From assembly GCA_963966185.1 (NCBI GenBank), contig CAWZYM010000425.1:464501-528500 (forward strand): a stretch of 64,000 nucleotides of DNA, read 5' to 3'. Source of the DNA: Rhabditoides inermis. Taxonomy: Eukaryota; Nematoda; Chromadorea; Rhabditida; Rhabditidae. Positions within the stretch are counted from its first letter, which is position 1, and the number at the start of each line of letters is the position of its first letter. The notes under the pieces were generated by a model. The model ran no database searches, was not told the origin of the DNA, and saw only the letters and a list, made by a program, of their open reading frames with translations. Both the position numbers and the translations under genes were made by a program. This document shows positions 54,417 to 64,000 of the stretch, piece after piece.

Positions 54417-54578
54417 GGGTGAACGACATAGTGATGAACTGGTCGGGCGGTCTGCATCACGCAAAGAAGGTGTGGTGCTACCTCCGGATTGAGTATGGGA
54501 TGACGTCATGGATTGTAGGCGGAGGCGTCCGGATTCTGCTACGTGAACGACATTGTGCTGGGCATTCTTGAGAGGAGG
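54417..54578 (+). pseudogene. Class I histone deacetylase fragment (two exons), left arm
   Basis: Exon 54,417-54,469 reads VNDIVMNWSGGLHHAKK and exon 54,519 to about 54,578 reads AEASGFCYVNDIVLGILER, joined over a 49-base intron. Together they match the HDAC1/2/3 active-site block NWxGGLHHAKKxEASGFCYVNDIVL, with both catalytic histidines and the YVND aspartate intact. Nothing upstream or downstream encodes the rest of an HDAC (no DVHHGDG block), so it is a gene fragment. A following splice-bounded piece (about 54,751-54,823, PKLRTLREDMDDTSTISITP) is not HDAC-like. Confidence 0.8.
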
Positions 54579-54926
54579 GAAGAGGGAGAAAGGGAGGTGG
54601 CGATTGTGTGTGTGTGTGATGATATTGACAAAGAGTGCATGAAGTGTTCAATTGGACAACTATTATGAGGGAGGGAGGGAGAGAGACGTGAGCGGTATTC
54701 GATGGCTGTCGTTTTTCTCAAATTTTTGATCGATTACCGATCTGTTTCAGATCCTAAGCTGCGGACACTGCGTGAGGACATGGACGACACCTCCACGATA
54801 TCGATCACGCCCCAAGGTTTTCATGTGAGTACTCAGAGTGAATCGAGTCATGTGAAACAACAAACACTTTTGTACAATTTTTATTCACACAAATTTAAGT
54901 TTACAATGGTAAGATGTTCATATATT

Positions 54927-56039
54927 TTACTTTTTCAGAGTTGGCACGGCCTCCACTGCTCCTTTCCGGATCTCGTCGTGCAGGACGAGCTTGAAGACTT
55001 TGTGCACGAATGCGCGACTTGCGCTCACCGTGGCCTCTCCCAGGTTGTCGCTGTGACCGGCTTCGATCTCGATGTGCGCAGGCCAGCGCCTCTCCCTCAG
55101 CGTCTGCGCCGCCTCCCTCCTCGCCCACTTGGGTGTCGTCAGTCTCGCGCTGAGTTTGAACTGGAATGCTGGAGACTCGATGCATCCCGCGCCTTCAACA
55201 CTCACGGAGACGACCGGTAGTGTCGTCGACGGCGATGGGCGGGGCCACAGACTGTGCGTGAATCGAAAAATATACGGGATATATACAGTAACTGGAATAA
55301 TTGCGTACCGAGTCGAGATCTTTTTCTTCACAAGCGGCGGGTTCTGCGTGTTGACGTCTTCCGGACGAGTCTTCAAAACAAGATGTTTTCCACTACCCGA
55401 TGCGAAAAGTAGTACCTGTTTTGCCTGTCGCTCCATAGCTGCCCTCAGCATGTGCTCGCGCGAGCTGCCGCGAATGCGCACTCCCTTCTCCTTGCTCTTC
55501 TTGGCGTTTTCCCTTGCTCTTCTTTCCACTCTCCCTACTTTTCTTCTTGGGCGACGCCTCGCGGAAGCTCTTGTTATTGGCAACCTGCAATCATGTCGTA
55601 CATATATAACTCAAGATGAGGACAAGAAGAGAACTGACTATATCTATAAACTTACCGTCTTCTTAGGTTTCTTCTTGTCGACGGACTTGGAAGAGCAGTA
55701 GGAGCGGGCTAGAAGCATTGGTGAGAACCATTGGTGGGAAGCCGACGAGAGGAGAAGCAAGATAGGTGCAGAAACTCACACAGCTGTCCGGGCGGGGCAG
55801 ATCCGGGCGGGGCAGATCCGGGCGGGGCAGATCCGGGCGGGCAGATCCGGGCGGGGCAGATCCGGGCGAGGCAGATCCGAGTCCGGGCGGGGTCGGATGC
55901 GAGTGGGTGGTGGGCATCGCGCCGCCTTCCACCACCTGCAACTCCTCGAATGACCACATCATTCCTGGCCAGGCCACGGCAAATTGCTTCGGAACTTTGT
56001 TCAAAATAAAATTATGCTAATTGACGACGAAGAAAAGAT

Positions 56040-56084
<45 letters not shown>

Positions 56085-56602
56085 AGAGAGGGGGAGAGAC
56101 ACACACACACAGAGACAGAGAGACAGATTTGAAGAGAGGGGAGAGAGGTGGTTGGCTACCTTCTCCAGAGTCCCGTCTTTCGGGATGACGTCGTTGAGTG
56201 CGCGGAAGTATGCTCCTCGCAGTCCCTTCTCCTTTCTCCCCCTTCTGGAACGCGGTCCCATTTGCCGCGCAGTGCGCGTACGTGACGCATCAAATTTCTG
56301 AAGTTGAAGCGAAATGAGTAAGAACATACAACAGAGACTACCCGATGGCGTCTTTCTCGGGTTCGACTCCAAACTCTGCGAGCAGCAGGCGGGCGTAGGT
56401 GGAGGGGTGCGCCTCTCCTCGACACTTGAGCACGCACCAGACAGCCGCCGTCAGCTTGAGTGTACTCTGAACGTGCACATGACCTGCGCCCCTCCCCCCC
56501 CTATGACCGCGTCTCAATTATTAGCTAGCTACCATGGCCGTCGGAATCACGGTGGTAACACGCTTCCGCCAAGTCGGGCGGAATCAGCTTCTCTGCTGGC
56601 AT
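54927..56602 (-). pseudogene. H1-like gene, left-arm copy with frameshifts
   Basis: Same exon order as the right-arm copy, starting at the ATG at 56,602 (MPAEKLIPPDL) behind a TATA box (56,709-56,716 on the minus strand). In the lysine-rich exon the left copy has an extra base (GGGAAAACG where the right has GGAGAACG), and an additional T near 55,985 breaks another frame. The KSVDKKKPKKT exon is intact here but frameshifted in the right copy. Either both copies are decaying or some of these indels are assembly errors. Confidence 0.6.
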
Positions 56603-57144
56603 ACACCGCGCCACGACTGCCACTGAGATGACAATAACCCATGTATCCGCGCTGTTGGGGGCGTGAACGTGACATTTATGCACAGCGATGCAATCTTATG
56701 ATAGGGCGCTTTTATACTCCGCCGCCGCCGCTAGCGGCGTAGTGCAAAAGATACAAATATCGATCGACGCCGGTGGCCGCTCGCGCCACCCTTTATACTC
56801 GAACGCCGCCCTCTCCAGCGGCGAAAATGCTCGCGAGTATTTTTCGCCGCTGTGGCGAGGGTATCGTGCTTGAAATCTGATAATTTTGTTTCATAACTTT
56901 GCTTCAAATCTGATAATTTTGTTTCATAACTTTTCCTTGTAATACGGAACTGCAATACGATGGTTAGTCGTATCCTAGTCCTAGTCCTAGTATTACTTAG
57001 TACTATGGAAAGAAATCTCAGATCAGTGATCATCTCACCGGGGACTGTACATGTCTCCTCTCCGCAGTGTTGCTCTGCTCTCCCCGCCTGGCCAGCATCT
57101 GAAAGATCACCGGTTTGTTGACATATTTGTTTAATTGTTTGCTG

Positions 57145-57218
57145 GGGCCGGGTTGGCCAAGTGGATAGCGTCACAGCTTGCTAAGCGAACGGCCGATCGT
57201 TCGATTTCCCTCGCGGGC
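57145..57218 (+). repeat. tRNA-Ser-like SINE head
   Basis: GGTTGGCCAAGTGGATAGC (A box) and CGTTCGATTTC (B box) flank an anticodon-arm-like CTTGCTAAG (GCT). The acceptor strands do not pair. It lies in the spacer of the large inverted repeat. Confidence 0.5.
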
Positions 57219-57552
57219 AATTGTTCTGCCGAATTCCACTACCTCCCGGTGGGCCACGTATAAACCCACTCTCACCCTCTGACAGCCCTACCATCGGCGG
57301 CGGCAGTCTTTCAAGATCTTCTACCACGCCTCGCATCCGGAACTGGTCACTTCGCGATGTTCACGCCCATCTACCATGAACAATCAGGACTCGCGCCGCA
57401 CTGTTCTAGCCAAGGAGCCCCAATACCCCACTGTAGGATTGTGTGTGCTTCCAGATAACCCATCATGCTACCATTGTATGTACATGTCGGAATCAGGCTG
57501 ATAAACAAACAAACAAACAAACATTGTTTGTTTATCTCTTCACTTTTTTCAG

Positions 57553-57914
57553 GCGATCAACACGCTTGTCTTTGCGCACGCATTTGTCGTGTTCAAGAGG
57601 AAGCAAGGTACCGTAACCTACAGATTCCTCTACCGTACACCAAATTCACCCTACCGTATTCCTACTAAGATCCCAAATCTGGCCTTGTACAAGCACCATG
57701 CAGCTGTGTTCGCGACCGGAGGAGGACGATGCCGAGAGACGAGTACACACAAGCAGACCTGGAGAACTACATGAGGTTATTTACTTGATTGTTTACATGT
57801 TTACTTGTTTGTTTACTTGTGTACATGTTTGTTTACTGATCTGCCCGACAATCTGCTCACCCGATGAGCTTCAAGGAGATGTGCAAGATGAACGGCGCGG
57901 GCAAGTACAGCGAG
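57553..57914 (+). other. Possible exons in the inverted-repeat spacer
   Basis: Three splice-bounded pieces look protein-like: 57,553-57,607 (AINTLVFAHAFVVFKRKQ), about 57,700-57,775 (TMPRDEYTQADLENYM in one frame) and about 57,862-57,914 (PMSFKEMCKMNGAGKYSE). A fourth (58,171-58,302, RQLEPRGSSEQEAAREE...) runs across the inner edge of the right arm. I could not join them in phase, and the gene is not recognised. Confidence 0.25.
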
Positions 57915-58624
57915 GTGAATTCGAATAAAAAGATACGGACGTTACTATTGGCGTCATTGGGGATGTGTCGGGCAGTAAAAAACCTAGAGACGCAGTTACG
58001 CAGTAATAGTAGTAGATCAGTTGAATGTACTACATGAGACGTTAGAATTTCAAAGTAGAGACGCCAGACTCAAAGTTTGTTGGCCAAATATCTTCGGAAA
58101 GATCTCAGACTTCAGTATTATGAAGCGATTAAAAAATTATGTTCTGGTAAATCCAATCCTTTCTTTTCAGAGACAGCTAGAACCGCGCGGCTCTTCGGAG
58201 CAGGAGGCTGCTCGGGAGGAGACGAGGGCGGTGATCTTTCAGATGCTGGCCAGGCGGGGAGAGCAGAGCAACACTGCGGAGAGGAGACATGTACAGTCCC
58301 CGGTGAGATGATCACTGATCTGAGATTTCTTTCCATAGTACTAAGTAATACTAGGACTAGGACTAGGATACGACTAACCATCGTATTGCAGTTCCGTATT
58401 ACAACAAAAGTTATGAAACAAAATTATCAGATTTGAAGCAAAGTTATGAAACAAAATTATCAGATTTCAAGCACGATACCCTCGCCACAGCGGCGAAAAA
58501 TACTCGCGAGCATTTTCGCCGCTGGAGAGGGGCGGCGTTCGAGTATAAAGGGGTGCGCGAGCGGCCACCGGCGTCGATCGATATTTGTATCTTTTGCACT
58601 ACGCCGCTAGCGGCGGCGGCGGAG

Positions 58625-58632
58625 TATAAAAG
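58625..58632 (+). promoter_or_regulatory. TATA box of the H1-like gene
   Basis: TATAAAAG in a GGAG...CGCCC context, about 104 bases before the ATG at 58,736. A second TATAAA lies about 80 bases upstream. The left arm keeps both. Confidence 0.6.
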
Positions 58633-58735
58633 CGCCCTATCATAGATTGCATCGCTGTGCATAAATGTCACGTTCACGCCCCAACAGCGCGGATACTGGG
58701 TCATTGTCATCTCAGTGGCAGTCGTGGCGCGGTGT

Positions 58736-60266
58736 ATGCCAGCAGAGAAGCTGATTCCGCCCGACTTGGCGGAAGCGTGTTACCACCGTGATTCCGACGG
58801 CCAGGTAGCTAGCTAATAACTGAGACGCGGTCATAGGGGGGGGAGGGGCGCAGGTCATGTGCACGTTCAGAGTACACTCAAGCTGACGGCGGCTGTCTGG
58901 TGCGTGCTCAAGTGTCGAGGAGAGGCGCACCCCTCCACCTACGCCCGCCTGCTTCTCGCAGAGTTCGGAGTCGAACCCGAGAAAGACGCCATCGGGTAGT
59001 CTCTGTTGTATGTTCTTACTCATTTCGCTTCAACTTCAGAAATTTGATGCGTCACGTACGCGCCTGCGCGGCAAATGGGACCGCGTTCCAGAAGGGGAGA
59101 AAGGAGAAGGGACTGCGAGGAGCATACTTCCGCGCACTCAACGACGTCATCCCGAAAGACGGGACTCTGGAGAAGGTAGCCAACCACCTCTCTGTCTCTC
59201 TGTCTCTGTGTGTGTGTGTCTCTCTCTCTCTCCCTCTCTCTCCCCCTTTCTCTCTCTCTCTCTCTTCTCTCATCTTTTCTTCGTCGTCAATTAGCATAAT
59301 TTTATTTTGAACAAAGTTCCGAAGCAATTGCCGTGGCCTGGCCAAGAATGATGTGGTCATTCGAGGAGTTGCAGGTGGTGGAAGGCCCGGATCTGCCCCG
59401 CCCGGATCTGCCCCGCCCGGACAGCTGTGTGAGTTTCTGCACCTATCTTGCTTCTCCTCTCGTCTGCTTCCCACCAATGGTTCTCACCAATGCTTCTAGC
59501 CCGCTCCTACTGCTCTTCCAAGTCTGTCGACAAGAAAAACCTAAAAAGACGGTAAGTTATAGATATAGTCAGTTCTCTTCTTGTCCTCATCTTGAGTTAT
59601 ATATGTACGACATTATTGCAGGTTGCCAATAACAAGAGCTTCCGCGAGGCGTCGCCCAAGAAGAAAAGTAGGGAGAGTGGCAAGAAGAGCAAGGAGAACG
59701 CCAAGAAGAGCAAGGAGAAGGGAGTGCGCGCTCGCGGCAGCTCGCGCGAGCACATGCTGAGAGCAGCCATGCAGCGACAGGCACACCAGGTACTACTTTC
59801 GCCTCGGGTGTGGAAAACATCTTGTTTTGAAGACTCGTCCGGAAGACGTCAACACGCAGAACCCGCCGCTTGTGGAGAAAAAGATCTCGGTACGCAATTA
59901 TTCCAGTTACTGTATATCCCGTATATTTTCGATTCACGCACAGTCTGTGGCCCGCCCATCGCCGTCGACGACACTACCGGTTGTCTCTGTGAGTGTTGAA
60001 GGCGCGGGATGCATCGAGTCTCCAGCATTCCAGGTTCAACTCAGCGCGAGACTGACGACACCCAAGTGGGCGAGGAGGGAGGCGGCGCAGACGCTGAGGG
60101 AGAGGCGCTGGCCGCGCGCATCGAGCTCGAAGCCTGTTACAGCGACAACCTGGGAGAGGCCACGGTGGGCGCAAGTCGCGCATTCGTGCACAAAGTCTTC
60201 AAGCTCGTCCTGCACGACGAGATCCGGAAAGGAGCAGTCGAGGCCGTGCAAACTCTGAAAAAGTAA
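58736..60266 (+). CDS. Linker-histone-H1-like protein (right-arm copy)
   Basis: Exons: 58,736-58,804 (MPAEKLIPPDLAEACYHRD...), 58,871-58,995 (STLKLTAAVWCVLKCRGEAH...), 59,040-59,175 (NLMRHVRACAANGTAFQKGR... to GTLEK), a poorly resolved part at 59,317-59,550, 59,622-59,789 (lysine-rich, SPKKKSRESGKKSKENAKKS), 59,833-59,889, 59,944-59,988 and 60,045-60,266 (TDDTQVGEE... to TLKK). The second and third exons fit the H1/H5 winged helix: AAV..LK.RG, a middle helix, then GTAFQ.KG...KGLRGAYF, as in GxLVQxKGxGxxGxFxL of H1. A basic tail follows. Linker histones bind nucleosome entry DNA. One base is missing in the KKKPKKT exon near 59,535. The H1 assignment is by pattern only. Confidence 0.5.
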
Positions 60267-60307
60267 AATATATGAACATCTTACCATTGTAAACTTAAAT
60301 TTGTGTG

Positions 60308-60313
60308 AATAAA
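60308..60313 (+). terminator. Polyadenylation signal of the H1-like gene
   Basis: AATAAA 42 bases after the stop at 60,266; the left arm has the same signal in reverse. Confidence 0.6.
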
Positions 60314-60619
60314 AATTGTACAAAAGTGTTTGTTATTTCACATGACTCGATTCACTCTGAGTACTCACATGAAAACGTTGGGGCGTGATCGATATCGTGG
60401 AAGTGTCGTCCATGTCCTCACGCAGTGTCCGCAGCTTAGGATCTGAAACAGATCGGTAATCGATCGAAAATTTGAGAAAAACGACAGCCATCGAATACCG
60501 CTCACGTCTCTCTCCCTCCCTCCCTCATAATAGTTGTCCAATTGAACACTTCATGCACTCTTTGTCAATATCTATGTACATCACACACACACAATCCCCA
60601 CCTCCCTTTCTCCCTCTTC

Positions 60620-60781
60620 CCTCCTCTCAAGAATGCCCAGCACAATGTAGTTCACGTAGCAGAATCCGGACGCCTCCGCCTACAATCCATGACGTCATCC
60701 CATACTCAATCCGGAGGTAGCACCACACCTTCTTTGCGTGATGCAGACCGCCCGACCAGTTCATCACTATGTCGTTCACCC
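60620..60781 (-). pseudogene. Class I histone deacetylase fragment, right arm
   Basis: Mirror of the left-arm fragment: exon 60,781-60,729 (VNDIVMNWSGGLHHAKK) and exon 60,679 to about 60,620 (AEASGFCYVNYIVLGILE). The canonical aspartate of YVND is Tyr here, whereas the left copy keeps Asp. This is a sign of relaxed constraint in this copy. Confidence 0.75.
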
Positions 60782-60850
60782 CTGCAATCCATACGATCAG
60801 TCGCTGACAGCACTCAATGATCTCTGCACTCGCGCACACATTAGCATAGA

Positions 60851-62703
60851 TCACTCGTGGGAATTGGCGGGCGGAGCCAGACCGGCCGGACCGTGCAACT
60901 CCACCACCTAAACACTTATCGTACAGTACTCTCTATTCAAGAATACAGTAACCCTCGTAGCTTACCTTCATGCCGACGAGTCCACTGGGTACGAATGAGA
61001 CGGCCTCTATGGTGGAGAGGGAGACGAGCATGTTGATGGCCTGCTGGAATTCGGCAAGCAGAGAGCACACGTCCGAACCCATCTCGGAGATCTGCACGCA
61101 ATAATTACCACATTAAAAATGATGAAATTGAACAGTATGTTTCACGTTACATCCATATATTCCGTATGCACTCAGCTTAACATTTCTTGTCAAAAACATT
61201 ATTTTCTTTAAAAAGTACTTGCGTAAAGAGATTCACTTTGTCTTAACCCAATGCAACAAAAGCACATGCATAAAATATGAAACGTTTACAAATACTAACA
61301 CAAGTTATCGATTTATTGATTGGTCTTACCTTGAACTTGTCCTCGCTAAAGATTTCGTTCCTGATCGTCTGCAGGAGAGCATGGTTCGAGCAGTAGAGCA
61401 GGCGGTTCCACGTGAGGTCAAACTAAAACAGTATAAAACAACGGTACATCAGATACAGAAGCTACAGTAATTCTTAATACAGTACTCCCACTCACATCGC
61501 TGGCGAGGTTGCTGAGCGTGTCGAGCGCATTCGTGTACAACGGAGACCAGCGACTGTTCGCACACAGCAACAGGAAACTGTAAGTAAGAAATGAATACCA
61601 GGATCTCTACAAATTATCGGGAGCACAACTCACCTGATTGAAAAAGTACAACATTGCAAATAACTCACTTAACGAGCGGTAAACGTTAATTTTTACGGTG
61701 CAAAAAAAAGCAATCAATCCAAACGCACCGTCGTCAAAGACTCCTGCGTGGGCGACGAGGAGGGCGAGCATGTGGGGCGCGTTGCAAAGTCTACCTACAA
61801 TGCAAGTGTCGTTCTGAGTAGTGTATGATTCACGAATGCTGTCAATCCAATGTATACTACTTTCTTCGGTTCTTGGTGACATGACATAACATTCATGGAA
61901 CATCACCGATTTACCCACTCGAACACGTGCAATTCATTGCTCAATCAGTACTGAGTCCAGTGATCCAATTCCTACTCTTCCCACTCACCTCATTGGGCAG
62001 TGAGGAGAGGAGCGACTTGGTGAGGCGGGCGTAGTCCACGTCTCCGGATGCGCGGGGCGCCTGCTGCGGCTGCTGCTGGTGGAAGTGGCTTGAGGGAGTC
62101 GCCGCCGACACCAGACGGTGCGACTGCATCAGACCGATGTCCTGCAAAACGTGCGTTTCAATTGTAGTTGTTTTTTGTTCAGGCGAAACAGGTCAACGAT
62201 TAACATGTGCTACTCGAGATAAATAATCTGATTGTGGATTCTGATGCCAAAGTCGTGATTAGCTCACAGTAAAATAATCAGACGACACATTACAGTGAAA
62301 CGTATGTAGATCTCACAAACTAAGAATCAAAAACAAACCTTGACCAGCATCGACGTCGTCTGATCGCCAGTCACGAACTGCACATCCGCATACAGCATCC
62401 TGGATATCGAACAATGAAGAACAATCTCAATAACCCAATCCACTCCGACTCACTTGAGAGCGTTGCTGAACTGCTGGAGGCTGCCGCTAAGCGAGTGGTA
62501 GATGTTGCGGAGGTCGTCGACATACGCCGCGTACAGCTCCACGCCTCCATCGTGTCCCCCTCGCAGTTCTGCCGGATCCACTGCGCCGTCAGCTGGTCCA
62601 CCTTGTGGTTCCCCACGTTCACGTTAGCCGGAGCGATACGCTGCCCGATAGACTGCGGTTCCGGGGGCGGGGCGTGAGAGGGCGGAGAGCGCGCCGGAGT
62701 ATG
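60851..62703 (-). CDS. ARID2/BAF200-like SWI/SNF (PBAF) subunit, 3' part
   Basis: Exons on the minus strand: about 62,703-62,454 ([20 protein letters not shown], then after an apparent 1-base loss [20 protein letters not shown]-like), 62,399-62,339 ([20 protein letters not shown]), 62,141-61,989 (Gln-rich, then [16 protein letters not shown]), about 61,797-61,729 ([14 protein letters not shown]), 61,577-61,496 ([10 protein letters not shown]...[11 protein letters not shown]), 61,422-61,330 ([10 protein letters not shown]...), 61,091-60,966 ([15 protein letters not shown]...) and 60,907-60,851 ([18 protein letters not shown], stop). These match the order of ARID2 blocks (LLSGLPNEV, AGVFDD, FLLL...LDTLGNIA, LTEMG...MLV, ...VKLIEHP). 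The segment between AGVFDD and FLLLC is shorter than in vertebrates and its splice phases are unresolved. Confidence 0.7.
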
Positions 62704-62835
62704 CTACGGCCTCCAGCCAGCATGGAGTGGCCGTGGGGCAGAGTTTGTGAGGCTAAAACCACAATGATGATCAAAAGGAAATATGATTCACATCCAGCAT
62801 ATACGACCCAAATCACAAAAGTCAATCAATTGTCA

Positions 62836-63278
62836 TCTGTGAAGCCAAGAATCAACCTCTTGGCAGCACGTGAATACATTTTTAGAGATATTGGAAAACA
62901 TGTGAACACATATTTGTTTCATACATGAGGTTATCTAATTATGAACAAGAGGTTTAAAGGATGTATCCGGACAATGTATTATTCCCTGATCTTCAGGATG
63001 GAGATGCTTTCGTTCTCTTCAATGAAGACGAGTTTTAAAGTTCTGTTTGCGCAGAAAAGTAGGTAAAATACAAACAATTTTTCCACGTTCATACAATTTC
63101 AAAAGAAAGTTTCATTGACGAGAACAAAAACGACCCCAACCTGAAGATCAGGCAAGATTAGATTGTCCGGATAAATCCTTTAACAACATTCGAAACACAA
63201 AAAAGTCACTTTGGTGCAAACTCGACGTTGTGATTGTGACTTTTCTAGTAGATCCAATCCAGAATCGATATGATATCG
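62836..63278 (+). repeat. Direct repeat DR2 (filled site)
   Basis: Second copy of 54,112-54,320, interrupted by the MITE at 62,957-63,180. Outside the insertion only a few bases differ. It lies just upstream of the ARID2-like exons found here. Confidence 0.9.
62957..63180. mobile_element. 224-bp MITE with 40-bp TIRs and TA duplication
   Basis: The left terminus AAGGATGTATCCGGACAAT is the inverse of the right terminus ATTGTCCGGATAAATCCTT. After a short mismatch the inverse repeats continue with CCTGATCTTCAGG/CCTGAAGATCAGG. TA at 62,955-62,956 and 63,181-63,182 is the target duplication. The pre-insertion sequence GGTTTAACAAC is preserved in DR1 at 54,222 and following, which defines both ends exactly. 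No ORF: non-autonomous, Tc1/mariner-like. Confidence 0.9.
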
Positions 63279-63279
63279 C

Positions 63280-64000
63280 TGAGAATGCAAAAGTAAATCA
63301 AACAACACAACGCAAAGCACGTAAACAGCAACAAAAAACGTCTGCTATCAATTTTAGGCCAATAAAAACATGCATTTCACAACACGTGCACGATCGATAA
63401 TGATTACGGTTATAATTTGGGCGTTGCAGGACCAAATACGCCTCGAGTCTGTCAATAGGAACGTATGAATGTGTTTGAAGTTTAAACTTATGAATAAATG
63501 GCATGCATGCATTATTTTTTAGTTAATTTTATTTTAATTGAATTTACAGTAAATCTAAACACTCGACTACACTCGTGTCAGTTGTTGATCCCGGCAGTAA
63601 TAAATATGTAGCAAATAAAGACTACACTCACGTAAAATCAACGCAAGAAACACAACTTGGAGGAGAGCAATATTTCATTTAAGAACTCAAAGGTGCTGAT
63701 TCTGCCTCCGTAAAACATGAAAAATCCAATTTGAAACGATTACAGCCGAACGGTTTCATTCCGGATATAGAAACTGCTATACTATAGACATACTTGGCTC
63801 AATCCACATGGATAGTAGGAAGGAAGTGCACATGGAAGGAGCTGCTGGGCTAGGAAGGAGCTGCTCATGCAGGAGTTGCACCGCATGAGGAAGGAGTTGC
63901 ACATTAACCAGTTTAGTAAAAGAATAGCATTTTTGCACAATGTTTGACACAGAAGGGTGTTTTCGACCGTATTAGAGTAGCATGGAACTCTACCAGCCGG
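63280..64000. other. Right end of window, no gene seen
   Basis: Mostly AT-rich. Imperfect AGGAAGGAGCTGC/AGGAAGGAGTTGCAC repeats occur at about 63,818-63,905. No exon could be supported. Confidence 0.5.

Larger units (their letters stand above)
54324..57112. repeat. Large inverted repeat, left arm
   Basis: Reverse complement of 58,229-60,874 with scattered substitutions and indels. The largest difference is a GGGCGGGGCAGATCC-type tandem at about 55,795-55,870, which has roughly five units here and two in the right arm. The arm contains a class I HDAC fragment on the plus strand and an H1-like gene on the minus strand. The inner boundary is ...GAAAGATCACCG. Confidence 0.9.
58229..60874. repeat. 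Large inverted repeat, right arm
   Basis: Counterpart of 54,324-57,112. Its inner edge falls inside an exon-like piece (58,171-58,302) of which only the 3' part is duplicated, and its outer edge falls inside the last exon of the ARID2-like gene. Both edges cut through coding-like sequence whose other part exists only on this side, so the right arm is the likely parent and the left arm the derived copy. Confidence 0.9.

Noticed and set aside
55393..55590. Arg-rich frame (RRRPRRKVGRV...) as a protamine-like protein
   Set aside because: It is the +1 reading of the AAG-rich lysine exon of the H1-like gene and is created by the 1-base indel.

Overview
This is nuclear DNA of an animal, most likely a nematode. 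Genes are split into many short exons with TTTCAG-type 3' splice sites. The largest gene has the layout of the nematode-specific hedgehog-related protein quahog: signal peptide, cysteine-rich N-domain, very long Gly/Asp/Lys-rich middle and C-terminal Hint/Hog domain. CT/GA microsatellites, tRNA-derived repeats, TA-flanked MITEs and retroelements fill the intergenic and intronic space. No bacterial operon, CRISPR array or phage gene is visible.

Layout. 1-9.5 kb: a two-copy segment (1-690 and 5,032-5,690) around a small unidentified gene, a three-exon stray copy of the quahog-like gene (2.2-3.3 kb), and an inverted promoter/first-exon duplication (4.65 and 7.6 kb). 9.5-15.8 kb: a head-to-tail pair of Penelope-like elements (PLEs) with the permuted order GIY-YIG then RT (Naiad-type), carrying hammerhead-like and hairpin RNA motifs. 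16.8-20.2 kb: a PLE relic, a MITE and a canonical PLE (RT then GIY-YIG) with a hammerhead core. 20.4-24.3 kb: a two-ORF LINE of the CR1/Jockey group. 24.3-25.9 kb: tandem GTAAACAA-rich repeats with two GC-rich stem-loop clusters.

27.8-30.1 kb (minus): a BTB-BACK gene. 30.9-34.9 kb (plus): a secreted C-type-lectin-like protein, 18 exons, 683 residues. 35.7-44.9 kb (minus): the quahog-like gene, which I resolved into 25 phase-consistent exons (1,114 residues), with an initiator tRNA-Met in one intron. A second copy of its terminal exon lies on the far side of the lectin gene. 47.6-50.5 kb: inverted and paired repeats plus PLE and histone-H1-like remnants. 50.57-53.76 kb: a minisatellite with 64/73-bp units in 210- and 137-bp higher-order periods.

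54.1-63.3 kb: a large inverted repeat (arms of about 2.8 and 2.65 kb, spacer 1.1 kb). Each arm holds an H1-like winged-helix/lysine-rich gene and, on the opposite strand, a two-exon class I HDAC fragment. The right arm begins inside the last exon of an ARID2/BAF200-like gene. A 209-bp direct repeat brackets the complex; its distal copy contains a 224-bp MITE with TA target duplication, giving a filled/empty site pair.

The most unusual signals are: (i) a complete set of hammerhead core parts in the permuted PLE in a strand order that would need a pseudoknot; (ii) paired hairpins with a compensatory base-pair change upstream of the PLE ORF; (iii) the palindromic H1-like/HDAC/ARID2-like arrangement; (iv) the higher-order minisatellite. 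Gene models were built by hand from splice signals and reading frame; identities rest on motif recognition, not searches.
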